Of a DNA stretch of 64,000 bases, positions 53,523 to 63,439 are shown piece by piece (the first letter of the stretch is position 1; each line of letters starts with the position of its first letter). Below the pieces are notes generated by a model. That model searched no databases. It was given only the letters and a program-made list of their open reading frames with translations, and was not told the DNA's origin. Both the position numbers and the translations under genes were made by a program. The DNA lies in contig OX352322.1 in the NCBI GenBank assembly GCA_947090765.1, forward strand, positions 3,083,501-3,147,500, read 5' to 3'. The stretch is from Pseudomonas sp. MM223 (GTDB lineage Bacteria; Pseudomonadota; Gammaproteobacteria; Pseudomonadales; Pseudomonadaceae).

Positions 53523-54153
53523 TCAGGGCAGCAGTTTCTCGCGGGCCAGGGTGCCTTTGATGGTGCGTTCCACCACATCGACCAGCACCATGGTCTGGTG
53601 ATCAACCTCGATATTGAGCCATTCGCCGGCCTTGTAGCTGGCAAAAGTAGTTTGGCGCAGGGTTTCCGGGATCAGGTTGATGGTGATGACGTTGTCGTCG
53701 ACATCGGCGACGGTGAGGCTGCAGCCATTGATCCCGATGAAACCGCGCGGGGAACACGTACTTGCCCCATTCAGGCGGCATGCGGAACTTGATGAAGGCG
53801 CCGGTTTCCTTGATCGACAGTTCGACGATTTCGGCGGTGGTGGCGATGTGGCCGGCCATCAGGTGGCCACCGACCTCGGCATTCATTTTGGCCGAACGTT
53901 CGATGTTGACCCCCTGGCCGGCCTTGAAGAAGCACAGGTTGGTGCGCTCGAGGGTGGCGGTCATGGCGTCGAACTTGACTTGGGTGCCGACGATTTCGGT
54001 GACCGACAGGCAGGTGCCTTCGACACTGACGCTGGCGCCGATCTTCAGTTCGTCGAGCAGTTCCGGGGTGAGGTCGATGGTGAACTGGTTGTGGCCCGGG
54101 TAGGTGGTCACATCAAGCAGAGGGCGGACGGCCTGGACGATGCCGGTGTACAT
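53523..54153 (-). pseudogene. ribE: Riboflavin synthase alpha subunit, frameshifted
   Basis: ATG 54153 has AGGAG seven bases upstream. The frame encodes MYTGIVQAVRPL, the first lumazine-binding repeat (GASVSVEGTCLSVTEI) and the second as far as EWGKYVFP. One extra base near 53748 then breaks it; dropping it gives VFPRGFIGINGCSLT and the remaining frame through TLRQTTFASYKAGEWLNIE to TGA 53523-53525, for 209 residues. As sequenced, the first frame stops at 53602. The enzyme dismutates two 6,7-dimethyl-8-ribityllumazine into riboflavin. It stands away from other rib genes, so it may be a second copy. Confidence 0.85.
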
Positions 54154-54227
54154 GGAGTTGCTCCTGGGCACAAAAAGAAATCACCCGAAAGCTATGCTTC
54201 TGAGGCCTCAAAAGCAAGGTTGCAATA

Positions 54228-54324
54228 CCGGCCTCATCGCCGGCAAGCCAGCTCCCACAGGGACTGTACAATCCTGAAGGCCTGTGAGGGCCTGTGGGAG
54301 CTGGCTTGCCGGCGATGAGGCCGG
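54228..54324. repeat. REP inverted pair between autotransporter and ribE
   Basis: Arms 54228-54260 and 54292-54324 are perfect 33-base complements containing CCGGCCTCATCGCCGGCAAG and AGCTCCCACAG. It is the best-preserved REP pair in the window. It lies downstream of the autotransporter and upstream of ribE. Confidence 0.9.
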
Positions 54325-54340
54325 ATCAGGCGGTAGAGAC

Positions 54341-57325
54341 CTAGAACTTCAACTGCCATTGCCCAACCACCGCATGGTTGCGGCTGTTGCTGCCCAGTTC
54401 CCCGCTGTACCCCAGGCCAATGCTCTGCCGCGCACTCAACCCCAGGTCCAGCCCGGCTTCGACCAGCAAACTGTCCCGATCAATCGCGCTGCCTTCGACA
54501 CTGAATGCATCCCCGCCCGCGATAAACGCCTGCCGTGTACGGGTGTCGATGCTGCCGTAGGTGTGCCGCCAGCCCAGCGTTGCCCGGGGTGTCAGGCTCA
54601 TACCGTTGTCCAGCTGCCCCAAGTGGGCCAGGCGCACGCCGAAGGTGCTGCTGAAGTTGTCCTGGGTATCGGCATCCACCGCCAGTGCCGCGTCGCCACC
54701 TTGTTCGCGGTAGCTGTCACGGTGGTAGCGCTGGTAGCCGAGGTTGGCGAACGGTTCTGCATTCAGGCGGCCGCTGCCCATGGCGTAGCCCAGTTCGACA
54801 AAGGCTTGCTGGCTGTCGGCATCGTAGTCACCCTTGAGGCGCTCGTTGAAACCGGCAAAGGCCACATCGCGCTTGTTGTCACCATCATGGCTGCTGTACG
54901 CCGCGCCCAGGCGCAAGGCCAGCGGGCCACGCTGGTGCTGGGCGTACACCCCGGCGTGCCAGCTGCGCACGGTGCCATCCAGGCCGCTGCTGTCCAGGCG
55001 TGTGCGCGAGTAACCACCCAGCACGCCCAGGCGCCAGTCACCGCCCAATGCCCAGTCGACACCCAGCACACCACCCCCGGTGCGCTGCTCCAGCGCACTG
55101 GCGCCGTGGCTGCCATCCACTTTGCCGTAGCTGCCCAGCGCCTGTGCCCAGACACGCCCTTGAGCGTTCGGGTCGTTAAGGTTGCGCGCTTCGCGCGGCA
55201 CGCCAGTGGCGGCCAAGGCAGGGCCGTCGCTGTCGTTCAGGCCCACTTGCAGGCTTCCGGCACTGGTCATCGCTTGCATGGCACCGAGCATGGTGCTGCC
55301 GACCTGCGACGTGCCAGCCAGGGTGGCGGCCGCCAGGTTGGCGGTGTTGCTGGCCGACAGCTGTTCGATGGCATTGCCGGCGCCGGCCGTGGTAGTGCCA
55401 AGCACGGCATTGTAAAGGTTGCTGTTTTGCCCCAGGCCAGCCAGGCTGCGCGCAGCACCCGCGGCGTTACCAGACGGCGCGTAATGCTCGAAGGCAACGT
55501 CGTTGCGGTCGTAGGCCAGGCCCACCGAATTGCTGATGTAGCTCAGCGTGGGAGTGAGGAAGGCATAGTCGCTGGTCACCTGGGCGAAAGTGCCATTGAC
55601 TGCAGTGGCCGTCAGCACGGTGTACTGGCTTTGCCACGGATACTCGCCGGGGGTGGGCTGCACGCGCAGGGTGGCGTTATTGAGGTTGGCCGTGCCGCTG
55701 ACGTTGATCGGTGCGCTGCTGCCATCGGCGTTCACGCCATACACCAGGCTGGAACCCTGGCTGAAGCTCAGGTCGCCAGCGACCGTAGCCACACCCAAGC
55801 CAGTGTTGGTCAGCAGGGTGCCTTCTACTTGCAGCCCGCCGACCGAGCCACCACCGGCGTAGGTGGCGCCTTGCTCGATCAGCATCTGGCCGAGGATGCT
55901 GCCCTGGTTGATCAACGTGGCGCCTGAAGTTACCACGCCGCCCTGGCTGAAGTCGTCGATGCTGCTCAGGGTCCAGCTGCCGCCGCTGACCGTGAGGGTT
56001 TCAAAGTGGGTGCTGTTGCCGAAGCTGCCGGTGCCGTCCAGGGTAACGTTATCGACGCCGTCGCCACCATCGACCAGGCCGTTGAAAACGCCGCCGGTCA
56101 GCACCGTCAGGTTGTCGTTGCCGGCACCCATGCTCAGTGCCAGGCCATTGCCGCCACGGATGGTGCCGCTGTTGACTAGCGTGTCGTCGTATTCACCGAT
56201 CAGCTTGATGCCAAAACCGCCGTCGCCCTCGATGCGCCCGGCATTGTGGATGGTGGTGGCAGCCACCCCGGCACCTTCGGCGCCGTCATCTACCAGGATA
56301 CCGTTGTCGACGCTGCGAATTACCCCGGTGGCAGTGTTGACGATGCTGCCGCCGCCCATGGCAATGCCTTCGCTGCCGTTTGCTCGGCCGCCACTGTCGA
56401 CGCCCTTGGCGCCCAGGCCCTGGATGGTACCGGCGTTGTACACATCGCCGATATTGTCGATATCCACGCCGTCACCGTCGCCATTGATCTTGCCGTCGGC
56501 GATTGCACCGGTGATGGTGCCCCAGTTGTATACCGTGCCGCTGCCGTCGGAGCCGAAGCCCGAACCGTTGCGCCCGGTAACGCTGGCACCCTCGTAGTTG
56601 TAGAGCGTGGCATCGGTCTTCAGGTCGACGCCATGGCGGTCGGCGCTGATGGTGCCATGGTTGTACACGGTGACGCCGGTGGAGGTGCCGATCTTGATGC
56701 CATCGTACTTCTGGTCCAGGCCGTTCTTGTCCTGCGGAGCGGTGTCGGTTTGGATCAGCCCGTAGTTGGTGATCGTGGTGTTGGAGCCGGTCTTGATCGC
56801 GTCGTTGCCAACGGCATGGATCACCCCCGTGGCCTGGTTGACCAGGGTGGTGGTGAAGGCCGGGTTGTTCAGGGTTTCCAGGTCGATGGCCTGGCCTTCG
56901 ACCGTGGACGCGATGGTGCCTGCGTTGACGATATTCAGGCTGCCACCCGCAGTGGGGTTGGTCTGGAAACGCAATCCGTCGTTGGTGCCCTGAATCAGCG
57001 CCCCAACCTGGTTGGTGATCACGTAGTGGCTGAGGTCTTCGCCGTCATCCTTGGTGTCGATGCCGCGGCCGTCGGTGGAGCGGATGATGCCCGCGTTGTC
57101 GACGCTCACGGTGGCGCCACTGGTGTGCTTGGGCAGAATCACGCCGTCGTCGTCACCGGCCACGATGCTACCGGTCGATGTCACCTTCAAGGTGTCGGCC
57201 TTCTTCAGCTCCAGGGTATCGGTGCTGGCATTGGTTATCAGGTAATCCTTGGCGAAGGCAACGGGGGCGAAGGCGGCGCAGGCCAGGGCGATGCACAGGG
57301 CCAGGCGGTTGGGCGTGAATGGCAT
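54341..57325 (-). CDS. Type Va autotransporter with beta-helix passenger
   Basis: 994 residues. A signal peptide (about 1-25, ending AFA) is followed by a passenger (about 26-640) of repeated turns with short N-x-G-T-I strands (VYNAGTIQG, ITNYGLIQT, LVNSGTIRGGNG), the mark of a beta-helix surface domain. Then come a linker (about 650-720) and an autotransporter barrel (about 725-994, starting near RVWAQALGSYG) that ends in Phe (VGQWQLKF), the Bam recognition signal. The passenger is Asp/Gly/Asn-rich with no protease or esterase motif, so adhesin or biofilm roles are more likely than enzymatic ones. Low Cys content is typical. TamA-TamB encoded earlier could assist its assembly. Confidence 0.88.
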   Translation of the reverse strand: MPFTPNRLALCIALACAAFAPVAFAKDYLITNASTDTLELKKADTLKVTSTGSIVAGDDDGVILPKHTSGATVSVDNAGIIRSTDGRGIDTKDDGEDLSHYVITNQVGALIQGTNDGLRFQTNPTAGGSLNIVNAGTIASTVEGQAIDLETLNNPAFTTTLVNQATGVIHAVGNDAIKTGSNTTITNYGLIQTDTAPQDKNGLDQKYDGIKIGTSTGVTVYNHGTISADRHGVDLKTDATLYNYEGASVTGRNGSGFGSDGSGTVYNWGTITGAIADGKINGDGDGVDIDNIGDVYNAGTIQGLGAKGVDSGGRANGSEGIAMGGGSIVNTATGVIRSVDNGILVDDGAEGAGVAATTIHNAGRIEGDGGFGIKLIGEYDDTLVNSGTIRGGNGLALSMGAGNDNLTVLTGGVFNGLVDGGDGVDNVTLDGTGSFGNSTHFETLTVSGGSWTLSSIDDFSQGGVVTSGATLINQGSILGQMLIEQGATYAGGGSVGGLQVEGTLLTNTGLGVATVAGDLSFSQGSSLVYGVNADGSSAPINVSGTANLNNATLRVQPTPGEYPWQSQYTVLTATAVNGTFAQVTSDYAFLTPTLSYISNSVGLAYDRNDVAFEHYAPSGNAAGAARSLAGLGQNSNLYNAVLGTTTAGAGNAIEQLSASNTANLAAATLAGTSQVGSTMLGAMQAMTSAGSLQVGLNDSDGPALAATGVPREARNLNDPNAQGRVWAQALGSYGKVDGSHGASALEQRTGGGVLGVDWALGGDWRLGVLGGYSRTRLDSSGLDGTVRSWHAGVYAQHQRGPLALRLGAAYSSHDGDNKRDVAFAGFNERLKGDYDADSQQAFVELGYAMGSGRLNAEPFANLGYQRYHRDSYREQGGDAALAVDADTQDNFSSTFGVRLAHLGQLDNGMSLTPRATLGWRHTYGSIDTRTRQAFIAGGDAFSVEGSAIDRDSLLVEAGLDLGLSARQSIGLGYSGELGSNSRNHAVVGQWQLKF

Positions 57326-57414
57326 TGGGCGACCACGGGTTATTGTTCAGGGGCGCCCAATATGGCCATTCGATATTACGATTTGATTGATCGTGCAGGT
57401 GTTTTCATCGCCAA

Positions 57415-59481
57415 TTACACATGTGCGCTGCTGTTTACGATACGCAGGCACAGCGCCTCGTAAGGGTCCAGGTTCACCAGCAATCGCCCGTCCTCGGTCA
57501 GGTCCCCTTCGACCGTTTCGTTGATCATGTCCACGACTGTCCCGGGCGTGAACCCGGTCAGCTGTAATTCCTCGGCAATCACTGCCTGGCCAAAGTTCAG
57601 GGCGCTTATCTGGATACCGCGCCCGGCTGGCAGTTCGTGCACCATCACCAGCAACCCCGGGCTGCTGACCTCTGGCACCAGCACCTGGCGGCTGGTGGCG
57701 ATGCCATATGCCTGCCGCACCGCCAGCAGTTTTTTCACCTTGCAGGCAAATGAATCAGCGTTTTCCAGCTGGCTATCGAGGCTGCCATACAATGCCCGGG
57801 CCCTTCGCATGCCACGCACTGATACCTCGGCCTGCGGGTCGAGCCCGGCCAGGTCGTAACCACCCCGGTGAATCCAGCGGGTATCGCCATCCAGCATGCG
57901 TTCGGCAACGGCTTCGGCAGGTAAGGGCAGGGAGCCAACCAGATCCCAGCCAGACAGGGCAACCACACCTGGCTGCATGGCGTTGTACATGACCAGCAGC
58001 AGGTGCACTTTCTGGATCAGCTCGATGTCTGCTGCACCGATATGCTCAAGGTCGCGGATGCCCAGTGCCGCAGCGATCAGGCTGGCCGTGGTACAGGCGA
58101 TGCCGTTGGTCACGAAGCGCAGGTTGTAAGGCGCGTGCTCGCCCGAAAGCCGTTCGTAGATCTCTTCCCGGATATGCTCGCGCAGGATGCTCCCGGGCAA
58201 GGTCTGGCCCTTGTACAGGTACATGTCATGGGCGTGCAGGGTCCAGAAGTGCACCAGTTCCACGGTCAGTTCGTCGTGGTTTTGAAGGGCATGGATCAAC
58301 GAGGCCGGGTCGATGCCGAAGGTGTGCATTTCCTTGAGCATCAGGCGCAGGAACTCGGTGTCACCGGTCAACAGCGCATGCTGATAAGCCGGCCGGGTAA
58401 TGAAGTCATAGGACAGGTCGGCCCCGCCCTTGGACATCTGCGCGATGTCGTCCAGGGTCAGGTTCAGTTCCTGGAAGCTGAAGCCGCCTGCTTTGCGGAT
58501 CATGCCGCCGATCAACTGGTTGCCGACGATCGACAGGGGGTGGCTTTCTGACCAGGCAGTGCCGCTGGCCCGTGTTTCCACACCTAGAAACCCGTTGGCG
58601 TCCAGGCGCAGGCCGCGTGCGCCCAAGCAGTCCAGAGCGTGCAGGGCATCGCCAATGATCATTTGCTGGGCAGCGAAGGTTGGGTCCAGCCAGTTTAGCG
58701 AGGGCTGGCCGTCCTTGAAGTAATGCAGGTAGACCCAGCGACGGGTTTTGCCGTCGACACCCGTGATCGGCGGCGTGGCGCTCCAGTCGGTTTCCTTTAC
58801 ACCGGGCTCGAAGAAGATCACCCGTTGCAACTGGCCGACGATGTAATGGCGGGCTTTGAGCTCGTCGCACTGGGCCGGTAGCAGGTTGACCGAATCGCGG
58901 CCGTTGGGCACTTCCGGCAATAGCGGCCAGTCCTCTTCGCGGATTTCGACCATGTGGTACAGCCCCGGGTAAGGCCCGTGGGCCATCTCGGCCAAGCGGA
59001 AGTCAGCGCCTTTGCCGGTGTGCGACGGGATCAGGTCGTCGATGGTCACGGCATTGTGTGCGGCGGCCATGCGGCTCATCTGCACCAGCTCCTGTTCGCT
59101 GCCGTACAGCGGGTCGATATCGAAGCTGATGCGGTCGAAGTTGCCGTCCACGCTGGGGGTGAGCTCACGGCCGCGAACCCCGCCAGACAACTTGATCGGG
59201 CCAGTGTGCAGGCCTTGGATGCCGATCTCCGACAGGCGCTTCCACAGCGCTTCGTGGGCCAGGGCACCGAGGACGGAGCAGTCTTGCGGGGCGATGATGG
59301 CGTCGGGGTAGACGGTCAACCAGACCGAGGCGATTTCGGTGGCGCGGCGGGGCTGGGCTTCGGCGTAGGGCTGCTGCCACAGGCGTGACTGGCCTGAATA
59401 CAGGCTGGCGCGCGCCTGGGAAGCCTTGAGCATGGCGCGGTCTTCGAGCCATTTGACGTATGACGGGTCGGGCTGGGTCAT
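57415..59481 (-). CDS. treS: Trehalose synthase (maltose alpha-D-glucosyltransferase), GH13
   Basis: 688 residues; ATG 59481 has AGAGGA upstream. It is close in length and wording to the P. stutzeri CJ38 trehalose synthase as I remember it ([44 protein letters not shown]). GH13 landmarks: the nucleophile Asp in [10 protein letters not shown], the acid Glu in [11 protein letters not shown] and the third acid in LQNHDELT. It interconverts maltose and trehalose, an osmoprotectant route. It has no maltokinase fusion, unlike the long TreS forms. It is a single gene, with a short hairpin upstream. Confidence 0.9.
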   Translation of the reverse strand: MTQPDPSYVKWLEDRAMLKASQARASLYSGQSRLWQQPYAEAQPRRATEIASVWLTVYPDAIIAPQDCSVLGALAHEALWKRLSEIGIQGLHTGPIKLSGGVRGRELTPSVDGNFDRISFDIDPLYGSEQELVQMSRMAAAHNAVTIDDLIPSHTGKGADFRLAEMAHGPYPGLYHMVEIREEDWPLLPEVPNGRDSVNLLPAQCDELKARHYIVGQLQRVIFFEPGVKETDWSATPPITGVDGKTRRWVYLHYFKDGQPSLNWLDPTFAAQQMIIGDALHALDCLGARGLRLDANGFLGVETRASGTAWSESHPLSIVGNQLIGGMIRKAGGFSFQELNLTLDDIAQMSKGGADLSYDFITRPAYQHALLTGDTEFLRLMLKEMHTFGIDPASLIHALQNHDELTVELVHFWTLHAHDMYLYKGQTLPGSILREHIREEIYERLSGEHAPYNLRFVTNGIACTTASLIAAALGIRDLEHIGAADIELIQKVHLLLVMYNAMQPGVVALSGWDLVGSLPLPAEAVAERMLDGDTRWIHRGGYDLAGLDPQAEVSVRGMRRARALYGSLDSQLENADSFACKVKKLLAVRQAYGIATSRQVLVPEVSSPGLLVMVHELPAGRGIQISALNFGQAVIAEELQLTGFTPGTVVDMINETVEGDLTEDGRLLVNLDPYEALCLRIVNSSAHV

Positions 59482-59560
59482 TTCGCGTCCTCTTTGCGTG
59501 TCGGCACCGGCTCAGGTTATGACGGCATTGCAGCCTGATCGTTCGGCTGGGGCCTGTAAT

Positions 59561-59592
59561 GGCCTCTTCGCGGGTTTACCCGCGAAGAGGCC
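59561..59592. repeat. Single REP-like hairpin between treS and the LysR gene
   Basis: GGCCTCTTCGCGGGT (59561-59575) and ACCCGCGAAGAGGCC (59578-59592) form a perfect 15-bp stem. Its core equals half of the REP at 26904. There is no partner copy nearby. It lies just after the LysR stop on the minus strand. Confidence 0.7.
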
Positions 59593-59610
59593 GGACCTGC
59601 CAAGGCATTT

Positions 59611-60528
59611 TCAACGTCGGGCCGACAACTGCTGCGGCGCCAGAAACGCATCATGGAAGTAGTTGCGCACGGCCTGCATCGCCGGGCTGAACGCCCGTTC
59701 CCGGTGCCAGGCGAGCCCCACGCTCATGGGCGTGACCGGGTCGCTGATCGTCACTGTCTCGATACGTTTGCCCTCCAGTGACCAAGGCCTGTGCACCAGG
59801 TCTGACAAGATCGCCACACCACTGCCATTGGCAACCATGCTGCGCACCGCCTCCACTGAGCTGGTCCGCACCCGCACGCTCGGGCGTTGCCCGGCCTGCT
59901 CCCAATAGCGCATGGCGCTCTGTTCGGCCTCGTCAACGGTCAGCAGGATGAACGGTTCGCGGGCCACATCCTCCAGGCTTACCGCCGAGCGTTCGCACAG
60001 CGGGTGGTGGCCAGGCAGCCACAGTCGGCGCTCGGAGTTGAACAGTGTTTCCGAGACGATGTCGGGGTGGGTGAGGTTGGCCGTGAGCACGACCGCCATG
60101 TCGAAACGCCCCTCCAGCAAGCCTTGCTCGATGGCACTGCGCTCCTGCTCGTATAGCTCCAGGGTCACATCCGGGTGCCAGTGTTCCAGGCGCTGCAGGT
60201 GGTGTGGCAGGAAGTAGCCGATTACCGTGTAGCTTGCCGCCAGGCGCAGCAGGCCGCTGGCGCGCACGTTCGGCAGCGGGCTGTTCAGCGCGTCGTCGAC
60301 ACTGCGCAGGATCACGTAGGCGCGGTTCAGGAAATGCCGGCCGGCTTCGGTCAGGCTCATACCCTGGGCCGAGCGCTGGAACAGCAGCACGCCAAGCATG
60401 GCTTCCAGTTCCTTGATTGCCGTGGTCACCGCCGACTGGGAGATATTCAGGTGGATGGCTGCCTGGGAAATCTGGCCGATCTCGGCGGTGGCAACGAAGT
60501 AGCGTACCTGGCGCAGGGTCAGTGACAC
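59611..60528 (-). CDS. LysR-family regulator divergent from pxpABC
   Basis: 305 residues from GTG 60528, which has CAGGAG six bases upstream; a GTG at 60564 covers that site and is less likely. The winged helix LTLRQVRYFVATAEIGQISQAAIHLNISQSAVTTAIKELEAML fills residues 2-45. The rest is a two-lobe effector domain (GLLRLAASYTVIGYFLPHHL, MVANGSGVAILSDLV). Divergence from pxpA over 120 bases makes it the probable regulator of the 5-oxoprolinase genes. Confidence 0.9.
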   Translation of the reverse strand: MSLTLRQVRYFVATAEIGQISQAAIHLNISQSAVTTAIKELEAMLGVLLFQRSAQGMSLTEAGRHFLNRAYVILRSVDDALNSPLPNVRASGLLRLAASYTVIGYFLPHHLQRLEHWHPDVTLELYEQERSAIEQGLLEGRFDMAVVLTANLTHPDIVSETLFNSERRLWLPGHHPLCERSAVSLEDVAREPFILLTVDEAEQSAMRYWEQAGQRPSVRVRTSSVEAVRSMVANGSGVAILSDLVHRPWSLEGKRIETVTISDPVTPMSVGLAWHRERAFSPAMQAVRNYFHDAFLAPQQLSARR

Positions 60529-60566
60529 GGTTGGCTCCTGGGGTATCTGAATTTCCGAAGACACCC

Positions 60567-60582
60567 TATCTGTTTATAGATC
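60567..60582. promoter_or_regulatory. Possible LysR-type site in the LysR-pxpA gap
   Basis: ATCT-GTTTAT-AGAT (60568-60581) is a short dyad of the T-N11-A kind, about 70 bases before pxpA and 40 before the LysR start. It is weak evidence based on position and symmetry only. Confidence 0.3.
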
Positions 60583-60648
60583 TTCCCAAGGGGTTAAGGA
60601 GAATCTAACGTGGCTTGCATGCAGTCACAAGCACCAGGAGAGACAGTC

Positions 60649-61407
60649 ATGCAGGTGGTGGATTTCAACTCGGACATGGGTGAGGGGTTTGGTCCGTGGA
60701 CCATTGGCGACGGTGTCGACAACGAGCTGATGGGCTACATAAGCACGGCGAACATTGCCACGGGTTTTCATGCTGGCGACCCCGGCACCATGCGCCGCAC
60801 CGTCGAGCGAGCCAAGGCACTGGGCGTGGCGGTGGGCGCCCATCCGGGCTTTCGGGACCTTGTCGGCTTTGGCCGCCGGCATATCAACGCCCCAGCCCAG
60901 GAGCTGGTTGACGACATGCTCTACCAGCTGGGCGCACTGCGCGAAATCGCCCGTGCCCAGGGCGTGCGCCTGCAACACATCAAGCCGCACGGGGCGCTGT
61001 ACATGCACCTGGCGCGTGACGAAGAAGCTGCCCGCCTGCTGGTGGAAAACCTGCGGGTGATCGAGCCGGAGTTGTTGCTGTACTGCATGCCGGGCTCGGT
61101 GATCTGCCGCATTGCCCAGGAACTTGGCCAGCCGGTGGTTCGTGAGTTCTACGCCGACCGCGAGTACGACCTGAGCGGCTCGATCGTGTTCACCCGCAAT
61201 GTGCGGGGCCATGAGCCCAAGGCGGTCGCAGAACGTGTATTGCGGGCATGCCAGCAAGGCGTGGTGCGTACGGTCGAGGGGCAGGACCTGGCCATCGAAT
61301 TCGATTCCATCTGCCTGCACAGTGACACCCCCGGTGCGCTCGACCTGGTGGAGGCCACGCGCAGGGCGCTGGACGCGGCCGGTATTGTGGTGCGCGCGCC
61401 ACGCTAA
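60649..61407 (+). CDS. pxpA: 5-Oxoprolinase subunit A (LamB/YcsF family)
   Basis: 252 residues from ATG 60649 with AGGAG eight bases upstream. The N terminus [12 protein letters not shown] and the motifs [22 protein letters not shown] and [12 protein letters not shown] are the LamB/YcsF signature. With PxpB and PxpC it forms the ATP-dependent prokaryotic 5-oxoprolinase, which opens pyroglutamate to glutamate in the cytoplasm. The PxpB gene follows after 90 bases. Confidence 0.93.
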   Translation: MQVVDFNSDMGEGFGPWTIGDGVDNELMGYISTANIATGFHAGDPGTMRRTVERAKALGVAVGAHPGFRDLVGFGRRHINAPAQELVDDMLYQLGALREIARAQGVRLQHIKPHGALYMHLARDEEAARLLVENLRVIEPELLLYCMPGSVICRIAQELGQPVVREFYADREYDLSGSIVFTRNVRGHEPKAVAERVLRACQQGVVRTVEGQDLAIEFDSICLHSDTPGALDLVEATRRALDAAGIVVRAPR

Positions 61408-61497
61408 GCCCGTGAGGCATCCGGCAGGTACAAGCCGGAGCCCGTGTATGTTGTTTTCGCCTGCCTTTCTATAAAGATTCCAAGAAAAGGAACAGTC

Positions 61498-62385
61498 ATG
61501 GCCGAACCGCTTGCTACAACCCCGATCCGCTACAGCTTCGGCGCCGATGAGCACCTGTTTGCCGAGGTCAGCGAAAGCATGTCGCTGGAAGCCTTTTTCA
61601 AGGGCATGGCCGTCACCCGCGCCGTGGAGCGGCTGGCGCTGGATGGCGTGCTGGACGTGTGCCTGGCCAATGCCTCGTTCCAGATCCGCTTCGACCCGGA
61701 CCGTATCGCGCCGCAGGCGCTGCTTGAAGCGGTACAAGGTGCCGAGGCCCAGGCCGTGGCCGAACGCTCGTTGCAGACGCGGATCATCGAGATCCCGGTG
61801 CTGTACAACGACCCCTGGACCCATGAAACCCTGATGCGTTTCCGCGACCGCCATCAGGACCCGGCCAGCACCGACCTTGAATACGCAGCGCGCATCAACG
61901 GCCTGGCCGATGTGGACGCATTCATCGCTGCCCACAGTGGTGCGCCCTGGTTCGTGTCGATGGTCGGCTTTGTGGCCGGCCTGCCGTTCATGTTCCAGAT
62001 GGTCGAGCGTGAGCGCCAGTTGCAGGTGCCTAAATACCTGCGTCCGCGTACCGACACGCCCAAGCTCACCCTGGGCCATGGCGGTTGCTTCGGTTGCATC
62101 TACTCGGTGCGCGGCGCAGGGGGCTACCAGATGTTCGGGGTTACCCCGGCACCGATCTATGACCCTGAGCAAACATTGAACTACCTGAAAGCGCACATGG
62201 TGTTCTTCCGCCCGGGTGACATCGTGCAGTTCAAGCCCATTGATCGCAGGGCCTACGACCAGGCAGTGGCGGATGTGGAGGAGGGCCGCTTCGACTTGCG
62301 TATCCGACCGGTCGAATTCTCCCTGGATGCCTTCCTTGCCGACCCGGTCGGTTACCCCAAGTCGTTGCAGGAGGTGCTGGCATGA
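61498..62385 (+). CDS. pxpB: 5-Oxoprolinase subunit B (KipI/allophanate hydrolase subunit 1 family)
   Basis: 295 residues from ATG 61498 with AAGGA six bases upstream. KipI-family features: PIRYSFGADEHLFAEV, IPVLYNDPWTHETLMRF, the FVAGLPFMFQM segment and the GAGGYQMFGVTPAPIYD segment. It is longer than the usual 210-240-residue KipI: about 60 residues in the middle and a C-terminal part are extra, as in acyl-type PxpB of some proteobacteria. Its TGA overlaps the ATG of pxpC (ATGA). Confidence 0.9.
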   Translation: MAEPLATTPIRYSFGADEHLFAEVSESMSLEAFFKGMAVTRAVERLALDGVLDVCLANASFQIRFDPDRIAPQALLEAVQGAEAQAVAERSLQTRIIEIPVLYNDPWTHETLMRFRDRHQDPASTDLEYAARINGLADVDAFIAAHSGAPWFVSMVGFVAGLPFMFQMVERERQLQVPKYLRPRTDTPKLTLGHGGCFGCIYSVRGAGGYQMFGVTPAPIYDPEQTLNYLKAHMVFFRPGDIVQFKPIDRRAYDQAVADVEEGRFDLRIRPVEFSLDAFLADPVGYPKSLQEVLA

Positions 62386-63353
62386 TCAAGGTACTCAAAC
62401 CCGGCCTGGCCACTTCGGTGCAGGACCTGGGCCGTGAAGGTTACTATCACCTGGGCATTCCGCCGTCCGGTGCACTCGACCAGTACGCCTTGCGCGCGGC
62501 CAACCACCTGGTGGGTAACCCGGCCGGCGCAGCAGCCCTTGAGTGTGCACTGGTGGGGCCAGAGCTGGAGTTCCAGCACGATGCGCTGGTGGCGGTTTGC
62601 GGTGCACAGATGCCAGCGTTGCTGGATGGCCGCGAGCAGCGCCCCGACACGGCATTTGCCGTACGTGCCGGGCAGGTGTTGCGCTTCGGTTTTCCCACGG
62701 CGGGCGCCCGTGCCTACCTGGCGGTGGCCGGTGGCATTGATGTACCGGAGGTGCTCGGCAGCCGTTCCACCTACGCGCTGGGTGCATTGGGCGGGTTTCA
62801 GGGGCGCAAGCTGATGGCTGGCGACTTGCTGCCGGTCGGTGTGCCCAGCGGCAAGACCCGCGCCGGCGCGAGCCTGCCCATGGCCCTGCGCCAGGCCTTG
62901 GGTGGCGAGGTGGTGGTGCGGGTAGTGCCGGGGCTGTACTTCCATCGCCTGACCGAAGCCGCAGCGCAAAGCTTCTTTACCCAGGCCTGGACAGTCGGCT
63001 CCGAAGCGGACCGTATCGGCTACCGCTACAAAGGCGGCAGTGCCTTGAGCTTCCAGCCGCGGGAGCAACCTTTCGGCGCTGGTTCGGACCCCTCGAACAT
63101 TGTCGACAGCTGCTACCCGATCGGTTCGATCCAGGTGCCGGCAGGGTTGGAGCCGATCATCCTGCACCGTGATGCGGTGTCGGGTGGCGGTTACGCCATG
63201 ATCGGCACGGTGATCAGCGCCGACCTCGACCTGATTGGCCAGATGCAGCCTAACCAGCAGGCAAGGTTTCTGGCGGTGAGCCTGGAGCAAGCGCTGGAAG
63301 CGCGGCGTTCGTACAAGAAGAAGCTGGCTTGCCTGGCCCGGCTTTTCGGTTAG
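62382..63353 (+). CDS. pxpC: 5-Oxoprolinase subunit C (biotin-dependent carboxyltransferase/KipA family)
   Basis: 323 residues, ATG inside the pxpB stop. The CT-domain signature is clear: VLKPGLATSVQDLGREGYYHLGIPPSGALDQYALRAAN, ALECALVGPELEF, GARAYLAVAGGIDVPEVLGSRSTY and the end VSLEQALEA. It completes the PxpABC enzyme. The 217 bases after it hold a REP fragment and a T6SS leader. Confidence 0.92.
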   Translation: MIKVLKPGLATSVQDLGREGYYHLGIPPSGALDQYALRAANHLVGNPAGAAALECALVGPELEFQHDALVAVCGAQMPALLDGREQRPDTAFAVRAGQVLRFGFPTAGARAYLAVAGGIDVPEVLGSRSTYALGALGGFQGRKLMAGDLLPVGVPSGKTRAGASLPMALRQALGGEVVVRVVPGLYFHRLTEAAAQSFFTQAWTVGSEADRIGYRYKGGSALSFQPREQPFGAGSDPSNIVDSCYPIGSIQVPAGLEPIILHRDAVSGGGYAMIGTVISADLDLIGQMQPNQQARFLAVSLEQALEARRSYKKKLACLARLFG

Positions 63354-63381
63354 GTGCGGCGCGCCTCTGGAAGGTTGTGCA

Positions 63382-63420
63382 ACCCCTGCAGGCGCGGGCA
63401 AACCCGCGTCTACAGGGCGC
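63382..63420. repeat. Partial REP element
   Basis: GCGCGGGCAAACCCGCGTCTACAGGGCGC resembles one REP arm (palindrome CGCGGG-CAAA-CCCGCG) but has diverged and lacks a partner. It lies after pxpC. Confidence 0.45.
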
Positions 63421-63439
63421 TATCCTTTAGCAAGATGTT

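Noticed and set aside
54284..57463. Long plus-strand frames antisense to the autotransporter (547 and 405 codons)
   Set aside because: The minus-strand product has a signal peptide, repeats and a barrel; the antisense peptides are Ala/Val/Gly-rich without domain features.
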